Positions 1 to 3,834 of a stretch of DNA of 5,801 bases are shown piece by piece. Location: NCBI GenBank assembly GCA_028868335.1, contig JAGWUU010000203.1, positions 1 to 5,801 of the forward strand. Reading direction: 5' to 3'. Numbering within the stretch: the first letter of the stretch is position 1; each line of letters starts with the position of its first letter. The notes under the pieces are model-generated. The model saw only the letters and a program-made list of their open reading frames with translations, was not told the origin of the DNA and did not search any database. A program made the position numbers and the translations under genes. Source of the DNA: Sphingomonadales bacterium (lineage in GTDB: Bacteria; Pseudomonadota; Alphaproteobacteria; Sphingomonadales; Sphingomonadaceae).

Positions 1-917
1 GCGCGGGCTGCCGGGTCGGCAACATGGAGATGATGCAGTTCCACCCGACCTGCCTCTACAACCTCGAGGTCAAGAACTTCCTGATTACCGAGGCGGTGCG
101 CGGCGAAGGCGGGCGATTGATCAACCCCAAGACCGGACACCGCTACATGCCCGATTATGACGAGCGCGCCGAACTGGCCCCGCGCGACATTGTCGCGCGC
201 GCCAACGATGCCGAGATCAAGCGCGACGGGCTCGATTTCGTCCACCTCGATATCAGCCACCAGCCGCCCGAATTCGTGCGCGAGCATTTCCCCAACATCT
301 ACGAGAAGTTGCTGGGCCTGGGCATCGACATGACGCGGCAGCCGATCCCGGTGGTCCCGGCGCAACACTACACCTGCGGCGGGATCGTGATCGACCTTGA
401 TGGCCGCACCGACCTGCCGGGCCTTTACGCGGCCGGTGAATGCACCGAAAGCGGGCTTCACGGCGCCAACCGCCTCGCCTCCAATTCGCTGCTCGAATGC
501 TTCGTTTTCGGCGAGGCCGCGGCGCGCGACATCCTCTCCCGCTGGGACAGTTTCGATGCGCCTCCGCCGGTCCGCGCGTGGGACGAAAGCCGCGTCACCA
601 ATTCCGACGAGGAAGTGGTGATCAAGCAGAACTGGACCGAAATCCGCCGCTTCATGTGGAACTACGTCGGCATCGTGCGGACCACCAAGCGGCTTGAACG
701 CGCCAAGCATCGCATCCAGTTGCTCACCGACGAGATCGAGGAATACTACGCCCATTTCCGTGTTTCGACCGACCTGATCGAACTCAGGAACCTGCTGCAA
801 TGCGCCGACCTGATCGTGCGCTCGGCGCTCGCGCGCCACGAAAGCCGGGGGCTGCACTACACGCTGGACTATCCCGGAATGCTGGCCGTAGCGAGGGATA
901 CGGTGCTGGTGCCATAG
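1..917 (+). CDS. nadB: L-aspartate oxidase, C-terminal part (5' end outside window)
   Basis: This enzyme is an FAD flavoprotein that oxidises L-aspartate to iminoaspartate, the first step of de novo NAD synthesis, and passes the product to quinolinate synthase NadA. The window opens inside the gene. The frame is read from base 3 and gives 304 residues up to the TAG at 915-917. They align without gaps of note to about residue 237 onward of the 540-residue E. coli NadB. Active-site residues known in the E. coli enzyme are visible: His of QFHPT (bases 42-44, H244), Thr-Glu of TEAVRGEGG (87-92, T259/E260), Arg of LAPRD (183-185, R290), His of HYTCGG (366-368, H351) and Arg of GANRLASNS (471-473, R386). 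The helical C-terminal domain (FMWNYVGIVRTTKRLERA, then EYYAHFRVS) is intact, which separates it from succinate dehydrogenase and fumarate reductase flavoproteins. The FAD-binding N-terminus cannot be judged. nadA and nadC, frequent neighbours, are not seen downstream. Confidence 0.96.
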   Translation, partial: AGCRVGNMEMMQFHPTCLYNLEVKNFLITEAVRGEGGRLINPKTGHRYMPDYDERAELAPRDIVARANDAEIKRDGLDFVHLDISHQPPEFVREHFPNIYEKLLGLGIDMTRQPIPVVPAQHYTCGGIVIDLDGRTDLPGLYAAGECTESGLHGANRLASNSLLECFVFGEAAARDILSRWDSFDAPPPVRAWDESRVTNSDEEVVIKQNWTEIRRFMWNYVGIVRTTKRLERAKHRIQLLTDEIEEYYAHFRVSTDLIELRNLLQCADLIVRSALARHESRGLHYTLDYPGMLAVARDTVLVP

Positions 918-920
918 CTG

Positions 921-948
921 TTGCTGCAATGACGCGAAGGTGCAACAA
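921..948. repeat. Imperfect inverted repeat between nadB and ppk2
   Basis: The arms TTGCTGCA (921-928) and TGCAACAA (941-948) are complementary at 7 of 8 positions, with centres 20 bp apart, close to two helical turns. No T-tract follows, so it does not look like an intrinsic terminator. It sits in the only gap before ppk2 and could be an operator for a dimeric regulator. TGC/GCA-rich dyads are also seen at binding sites of the PHB regulator PhaR in alphaproteobacteria, but that link is only a guess. Confidence 0.3.
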
Positions 949-972
949 TTCCGTCGTAGTGATTGAAGCCAA

Positions 973-2040
973 ATGACTGATAGCGAACAAGACCCGACCG
1001 AAGCGGCCCGTGCGGCGATCAGCGCCAGCATGGCGCAGGAGCGCGTGATTGCGGCCCAAACCGGGTTGTTCACCGCGGCAGAGGCGATGATGGCGCGCGG
1101 CGCGGTGAAAGAGCTTGAGGCACTGATCGCCGGGGCCGCGCCCGACGATGCCGAACGCCTGCGCGAACACCTTGGCCTGCCGCCCTCGGCCGTGCCGCTG
1201 CGCCGGACCAGCGATGAGCTGGCGCCGGGGTGGAAAGACGGCGGCTATCCCTACAAGTACAAGATGCTGCGCCAGGACTACGAGCGCGAGAAGTTCCTGC
1301 TCCAGGCGGAACTGCTCAAGCTGCAGACCTGGATCAAGGATACCGGCGCGCGGGTGGTGATCGTGTTCGAGGGGCGCGATGCGGCCGGCAAGGGCGGGAC
1401 GATCAAGCGCTTCATGGAGCATTTGAACCCGCGCGGCGCGCGCGTGGTGGCGCTCGAAAAGCCCAGCGATGTCGAACGCGGCCAGTGGTATTTCCAGCGC
1501 TATGTCGGGCACCTGCCGACCAAGGGCGAGATCGTGCTGTTCGACCGCAGTTGGTACAACCGCGCCGGGGTCGAACACGTCATGGGCTTTTGTACGCCCG
1601 AGGAATACGACGAGTTCCTGCGCGAGGCGCCCGAGTTTGAACGCAACCTGGTGCGCAGCGGCATCCACCTGATCAAGTTCTGGTTCTCGGTCAGCCGCGA
1701 GGAGCAGCTCCGCCGCTTCACCGAGCGCAAGATCCACCCGCTCAAGCAATGGAAGCTCAGCCAGGTCGACGTCGCCAGCCTCGACAAGTGGGACGACTAC
1801 ACCGCCGCCAAGGAGGAGATGTTCCGCGCCACCGACACCGACCTGTGCCCGTGGACCGTGATCAAGAGCGACGACAAGAAGCGCGCCCGTCTCAACGCGA
1901 TGCGCTTCGTGCTTGACAGCCTGCCCTACGAAGGGCGCAGCGACCACGTGGTCGGCACGGTCGATCCGCTGCTGGTCGGGCGGGCGAGCAAGATCTTCGA
2001 ACGCGGCGAACAGGCGATCCCTTCAGCCCGCGACGAATGA
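973..2040 (+). CDS. ppk2: Polyphosphate kinase 2, class I-like
   Basis: PPK2 enzymes transfer phosphate between inorganic polyphosphate and nucleotides, mostly in the direction polyP + NDP to NTP, and act in the cytoplasm. The 355-residue product has the family hallmarks in order. A lead-in helix rich in Lys/Glu/Leu occupies about residues 94-124. Walker A GRDAAGKG is at 134-141, and the Walker B-like FDRSWYNR at 190-197 has the essential Asp191. The lid region ERKIHPLKQWKLS is at 251-263, and the conserved DDYTAAKEEMF helix and SDDKKRARLN follow. Length and the one-domain layout match class I members such as Pseudomonas aeruginosa PA0141 (about 357 residues). The first ~85 residues are variable, as usual. 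The ATG at 973 is preceded by only a weak GAAG (965-968), so the start is likely rather than certain. It lies 55 bp after nadB on the same strand. Preference for ADP or GDP cannot be read from the sequence. Confidence 0.95.
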   Translation: MTDSEQDPTEAARAAISASMAQERVIAAQTGLFTAAEAMMARGAVKELEALIAGAAPDDAERLREHLGLPPSAVPLRRTSDELAPGWKDGGYPYKYKMLRQDYEREKFLLQAELLKLQTWIKDTGARVVIVFEGRDAAGKGGTIKRFMEHLNPRGARVVALEKPSDVERGQWYFQRYVGHLPTKGEIVLFDRSWYNRAGVEHVMGFCTPEEYDEFLREAPEFERNLVRSGIHLIKFWFSVSREEQLRRFTERKIHPLKQWKLSQVDVASLDKWDDYTAAKEEMFRATDTDLCPWTVIKSDDKKRARLNAMRFVLDSLPYEGRSDHVVGTVDPLLVGRASKIFERGEQAIPSARDE

Positions 2041-2077
2041 TCGCACTTGCCAACGGCGCCAGCGCGCGCCAGCTTCG

Positions 2078-2091
2078 CGTGAAACGTCACG
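2078..2091 (+). promoter_or_regulatory. Short dyad abutting the hydrolase Shine-Dalgarno
   Basis: CGTGA (2078-2082) and TCACG (2087-2091) are perfectly complementary around a 4-base AACG loop. The 3' arm touches the first G of the ribosome-binding site GGGGAG. It could form a small hairpin next to the ribosome site or be a short operator half-pair. With only 5 bp in GC-rich DNA it may also be chance. Confidence 0.2.
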
Positions 2092-2096
2092 GGGAG
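2091..2096 (+). promoter_or_regulatory. Ribosome binding site fixing the hydrolase start
   Basis: GGGGAG lies 5 bases before the ATG at 2102. This places the start there and not further upstream in the same open frame, which reaches back into ppk2 at 1913. The protein from 2102 also begins with the family-typical pattern of a first beta strand, residues MPSVHANGIDIAYEAHG. Confidence 0.7.
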
Positions 2097-2101
2097 CAAC
2101 C

Positions 2102-2983
2102 ATGCCGAGCGTCCATGCCAACGGAATTGACATTGCCTATGAAGCCCATGGCGATCCGGCCAATCCGCCACTGCTGCTGATCATGGGCCTTGGCGCGCAG
2201 TTGACGCTGTGGCCGATCGAACTGGTGGAGGCGCTGGTGACGCGCGGCTATTACGTCATCCGCCACGACAACCGTGACATCGGCCTCTCCACCAAGTTCA
2301 CCGACCATGCCGTGCCCAACGTGCGCCGGGTGGCGCTGATGCGGCTGTTCGGCCTGCGCGCGCGCCTGCCCTATCGCCTTACCGAGATGGCTGACGACGC
2401 GGTTGCGCTGCTCGATGCGTTGGGGATCGCCAAGGCCCATGTCGTCGGCGCCTCGATGGGCGGGATGATCGCGCAACTGGTGGCGATCGGCTTTCCCGAG
2501 CGCGTCCTGTCGCTGACCTCGATCATGTCGACCACCGGCAACCCGCGCCTGCCGCGCTCCCGGCCCGAGGCGCTGGCCGCGCTGATGGATCGCCCGCCGG
2601 CGGGTGCCTCGTTCGACGAAATCCTGCCCTTTGGCCTGCGCATATCTCGCGCGATTGGCAGCCCCGGCTATCCGGCGGACGAGACGCGGCTGAAAGAGCG
2701 GATGGAGCGAGATTACAAGCGTAGCTTCCACCCCACCGGCGCGGGCCGCCAGCTTGCCGCGATCATCGACGATGGCGACCGGCGCAAGCGGCTGCGCGGC
2801 GTCAGGGTGCCGACGCTGGTGATCCACGGGGTCGACGATCCGCTGGTCCCGGTCGAGGGCGGACGCGACACCGCCGCGGCGATCCCCGGCGCGAAGCTGC
2901 TCGAAGTGCCCGGCATGGGCCATGACCTGCCGATGGAACTGGTCGACCAGATTGCCGACGCGATCGCCGGGATCGCGCGGTAG
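2102..2983 (+). CDS. Alpha/beta-fold hydrolase (esterase-like)
   Basis: The 293-residue protein is a single alpha/beta-hydrolase domain, probably a soluble cytoplasmic carboxylesterase-like enzyme; no signal peptide is visible. An oxyanion-hole stretch LLLIMGLGAQ lies near residues 24-33, with the HG often found there replaced by MG. The RHDNRDIGLST motif follows the next strand. The nucleophile elbow is GASMGG with Ser118. The acid is Asp246 in HGVDDPLVP, and the base is His274 in GMGHDLP. A helical cap lies between roughly residues 145 and 225. The layout, including the MG oxyanion loop and HDNRD motif, resembles the RdmC/aclacinomycin methylesterase-like group, but similar motifs occur in many uncharacterised esterases and the substrate cannot be inferred. 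The gene is 61 bp downstream of ppk2 and convergent with the small membrane protein gene that follows. Confidence 0.9.
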   Translation: MPSVHANGIDIAYEAHGDPANPPLLLIMGLGAQLTLWPIELVEALVTRGYYVIRHDNRDIGLSTKFTDHAVPNVRRVALMRLFGLRARLPYRLTEMADDAVALLDALGIAKAHVVGASMGGMIAQLVAIGFPERVLSLTSIMSTTGNPRLPRSRPEALAALMDRPPAGASFDEILPFGLRISRAIGSPGYPADETRLKERMERDYKRSFHPTGAGRQLAAIIDDGDRRKRLRGVRVPTLVIHGVDDPLVPVEGGRDTAAAIPGAKLLEVPGMGHDLPMELVDQIADAIAGIAR

Positions 2984-2997
2984 GGCGTTCGCCCCGC
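2977..2997. terminator. Possible bidirectional terminator hairpin at the convergent gene ends
   Basis: GCGG (2977-2980) can pair with CCGC (2994-2997), and GGC (2984-2986) with GCC (2991-2993), around a GTTC loop and with a three-base bulge. The stem overlaps the hydrolase stop codon and is followed by TGTTCT on the plus strand. The weak T-tract and bulge make this a poor intrinsic terminator. Its position between two convergent genes 18 bp apart is the main support. Confidence 0.35.
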
Positions 2998-3001
2998 TGT
3001 T

Positions 3002-3253
3002 CTAAAAGTGCCAGCCCATGTGCCGGCCGATGAACAGCAGCACCATCGCCCCGATGATCGACGAGATGCATCCGGCGCGGTTGAAGCCGTCACCCACGTT
3101 TCCGCGGCTGGCCACCAGCCCGGCGAGCAACGAACCGCCAACGCCAAGCAGGGCGGTCATCCCAAGCCCCATGTCGATGACGCCGGGGTAGAACAAGCGC
3201 GCAAGCGCGCCGATGATCAATCCGCTGATGATGGCACCGATAATGTTGAACAT
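3002..3253 (-). CDS. GlsB/YeaQ/YmgE-family stress-associated membrane protein
   Basis: This is an 83-residue, very hydrophobic and Gly-rich inner-membrane protein. Three membrane segments can be drawn: about residues 3-20 (IIGAIISGLIIGALARL), 27-48 (DMGLGMTALLGVGGSLLAGLVA) and 62-79 (CISSIIGAMVLLFIGRH). The first is followed by the family-typical Leu-Phe-Tyr-Pro-Gly turn, and the length matches E. coli YeaQ and YmgE (about 82-84 residues). Members are called transglycosylase-associated or GlsB stress proteins, but no enzymatic role is established, so a function should not be read into the name. The ATG at 3253-3251 was chosen because AAGGG (3266-3262 on the minus strand) lies 8 bases upstream. 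A longer frame back to 3346 adds an unconvincing Arg-rich stretch. Only a weak promoter candidate is visible (TTGATT 3313-3308, TATCTC 3291-3286, 16 bp apart, minus strand). Confidence 0.88.
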   Translation of the reverse strand: MFNIIGAIISGLIIGALARLFYPGVIDMGLGMTALLGVGGSLLAGLVASRGNVGDGFNRAGCISSIIGAMVLLFIGRHMGWHF

Positions 3254-3418
3254 GGGTCCTGCCCTTCCGTGATTTGCCCGCAGAAGAGATAGACGGTGTG
3301 TTGGTGTAATCAAGCGGCAGGGCAGGGAAATTTGTAAGGTCCGCAACCCCGACGAGGAAACAAAATTTCCAACCCCGATTCTATCCGTGTCAACGCCCTG
3401 ACGGCGCTGTCCACGGGC

Positions 3419-3429
3419 AAAAATTTTTT
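3419..3429. other. A5T6 tract
   Basis: AAAAATTTTTT is an unusual run in DNA of this GC content. It follows a weak dyad (GCCC 3396-3399 with GGGC 3415-3418), but five A residues separate the stem from the T-run and no plus-strand gene ends here, so a terminator role is unlikely. A-tract bending, a nucleoid-protein site or an UP-like element are possible. Confidence 0.4.
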
Positions 3430-3526
3430 CACAGATTCACTTTGACTCTTGCGCTGCCCACCAGTGGCGGAATTCCCGCGCGTCGCTGCAATGCGCCATC
3501 GGTCCAGTCGAGTTGCCGCTGCGTCA

Positions 3527-3555
3527 AAGAGGGTTAGCGGCAGATTTACCCTCTT
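3527..3555. repeat. Perfect 8-bp inverted repeat upstream of the NrdR-like box
   Basis: AAGAGGGT (3527-3534) and ACCCTCTT (3548-3555) are exact reverse complements with a 13-base spacer, centres 21 bp apart, or two helical turns. It lies about 20 bp upstream of the NrdR-like box and shares its right edge with a possible -35 element TTGCGT (3554-3559). The geometry fits a site for a dimeric regulator. It matches no motif I recognise. No T-run follows on either strand, so a terminator is unlikely. Confidence 0.4.
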
Positions 3556-3573
3556 GCGTGCGAGTCCGCTGAG

Positions 3574-3589
3574 GCACAATAGATAGTGG
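3574..3589. promoter_or_regulatory. NrdR box
   Basis: The 16-mer GCACAATAGATAGTGG matches the NrdR consensus ACACWATATATWGTGT at 13 of 16 positions, including CACAATA, ATAGTG and the outer CAC/GTG pair. NrdR is a zinc-finger and ATP-cone repressor that senses ATP/dATP and controls ribonucleotide reductase genes. The site lies 245 bp before the nrdA start, and its left part CACAAT could serve as a -10 element, which would give direct occlusion on binding. A long leader would then follow. Confidence 0.6.
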
Positions 3590-3605
3590 TCCGGCACGTC
3601 TGGGG

Positions 3606-3621
3606 GCTCAAGACTTAGATT
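3606..3621. promoter_or_regulatory. Degenerate second NrdR-like site
   Basis: GCTCAAGACTTAGATT matches the NrdR consensus at about 9 of 16 positions and starts 32 bp after the first box. That is the three-turn spacing normally seen between paired NrdR boxes. The spacing is the main reason to list it; the sequence match alone would not be convincing. Confidence 0.25.
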
Positions 3622-3669
3622 CATTCGTACCACGCCACCGGCGCGGCGAGGGGATTTGCAAGTCGCGAA

Positions 3670-3687
3670 ATCCCTGACGCCAGGGAT
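3670..3687. repeat. Perfect 7-bp inverted repeat with 4-base loop
   Basis: ATCCCTG (3670-3676) and CAGGGAT (3681-3687) are exact reverse complements around ACGC. In RNA this would be a compact stable hairpin in the nrdA leader if transcription begins upstream. In DNA it is a plausible operator. On the minus strand it is followed by TTTCGCG, too short for a good terminator. The right arm is also the first of the phased GGGAT repeats. Confidence 0.4.
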
Positions 3688-3703
3688 CGGTCGGGGGATT
3701 GAA

Positions 3704-3712
3704 TGGGGATAA
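3704..3712 (-). promoter_or_regulatory. DnaA-box-like site in phased GGGAT repeats
   Basis: Read on the minus strand this is TTATCCCCA, one mismatch from the DnaA box TTATCCACA. It also contains TCCCCA, the weak DnaA box type described at the Caulobacter origin. GGGAT recurs in direct orientation starting at 3651, 3683, 3695 and 3706, spaced about 32, 12 and 11 bp, near whole helical turns. DnaA control of class I reductase genes is known in E. coli. Whether it applies here is inference. Confidence 0.35.
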
Positions 3713-3739
3713 GTTTTTCTCGTTTCGTTCTCATCGGGC

Positions 3740-3748
3740 TGGTAGGAT
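3740..3748 (+). promoter_or_regulatory. Weak extended -10 candidate for nrdA
   Basis: TGGTAGGAT has the TGN extension and a 4 of 6 match to TATAAT, but no good -35 lies at the usual distance. If real, transcription would start near 3755 and the LexA-like box would lie just downstream of the start, suited to roadblock repression. This is a weak call. Confidence 0.2.
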
Positions 3749-3768
3749 CGGTGGCAACCCGCCGATTC

Positions 3769-3783
3769 GAACACATGTGGAAC
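3769..3783. promoter_or_regulatory. LexA (SOS) box, alphaproteobacterial type
   Basis: GAAC (3769-3772), a 7-base spacer ACATGTG and GAAC (3780-3783) match exactly the direct-repeat LexA site of alphaproteobacteria, GTTC-N7-GTTC on the other strand. It lies 51 bp before the GTG start of nrdA, a normal operator position, and is preceded directly by a GANTC site. Eight fixed bases make a chance match in this 580-bp region unlikely, roughly one in a hundred. It would make nrdA DNA-damage inducible. Binding is not proven. Confidence 0.6.
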
Positions 3784-3822
3784 ATCGCGAAAGCCTGAGG
3801 GCAACGCGCAGCGAATCGGGAC

Positions 3823-3828
3823 AGGGGG
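3823..3828 (+). promoter_or_regulatory. Ribosome binding site favouring a GTG start for nrdA
   Basis: AGGGGG lies 6 bases before the GTG at 3835, the ideal distance, and pairs with the 16S tail with one G-U pair. The alternative ATG at 3865 has only GGAG (3850-3853) at 11 bases. I therefore prefer the GTG start, giving a product that begins Met-Asp-Phe-Arg. Confidence 0.5.
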
Positions 3829-3834
3829 CAGAAC

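Larger units (their letters stand above)
3377..3817. repeat. Cluster of eight GANTC (CcrM-type) methylation motifs
   Basis: GANTC occurs at 3377-3381, 3434-3438, 3444-3448, 3562-3566, 3618-3622, 3764-3768 and 3813-3817, seven distinct sites, plus one just inside nrdA at 3892-3896. That makes eight within about 520 bp. Scanning the remainder of the window by eye found no others. In alphaproteobacteria GANTC is methylated by the cell-cycle methyltransferase CcrM, and its methylation state modulates some promoters. Two sites touch other candidate operators: 3764-3768 abuts the LexA-like box and 3618-3622 overlaps the second NrdR-like site. Confidence 0.6.
3254..3834. promoter_or_regulatory. Long AT-richer control region between glsB-like gene and nrdA
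   Basis: These 581 bp hold no convincing gene on either strand. The open minus-strand frames crossing the region continue antisense into nrdA and look like GC-driven shadows. Base composition is visibly more AT-rich than the genes on both sides. The stretch is packed with candidate regulatory sites, listed separately: NrdR-like, LexA-like and DnaA-like boxes, inverted repeats, an A5T6 tract and GANTC sites. Near the left end GGAAA (3356-3360) and TTTCC (3366-3370) form another short inverted repeat. A perfect TTGACA lies on the minus strand at 3393-3388 but lacks a good -10 partner. The region must carry the promoters of both divergent genes. Confidence 0.75.

Noticed and set aside
784..1947. 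Minus-strand open frame of 387 residues opposite ppk2
   Set aside because: It is fully antisense to a gene with all PPK2 motifs and has no recognisable family pattern.
1913..2101. Upstream extension of the hydrolase frame into ppk2
   Set aside because: The added residues are a shadow of ppk2. The strong ribosome site and the family-typical N-terminus support ATG 2102.
3254..3346. Longer N-terminus for the GlsB-like protein
   Set aside because: The extension is Arg-rich and unlike the family, while the ATG at 3253 has a ribosome site and gives the usual 83-residue length.
3254..3400. General-stress sigma factor (EcfG-type GGAAC-N16/17-GTT) promoter for the GlsB-like gene
   Set aside because: No GGAAC on the minus strand at a usable distance was found.
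3396..3429. Intrinsic terminator made of GCCC/GGGC stem plus T6
   Set aside because: The stem is weak with a long loop, five A bases separate it from the T-run, and no plus-strand gene ends upstream to need it.
3534..3548. CtrA-like site TTAG-N7-TTTA
   Set aside because: Both half sites deviate from TTAA, and the sequence is already accounted for by the loop of the inverted repeat at 3527-3555.
3632..3690. Cobalamin-riboswitch-like fragments (GCCACCG, later CTGACGCCAGG)
   Set aside because: The conserved B12-box sequence and core helices could not be assembled, and the resemblance is limited to short GC-rich words.
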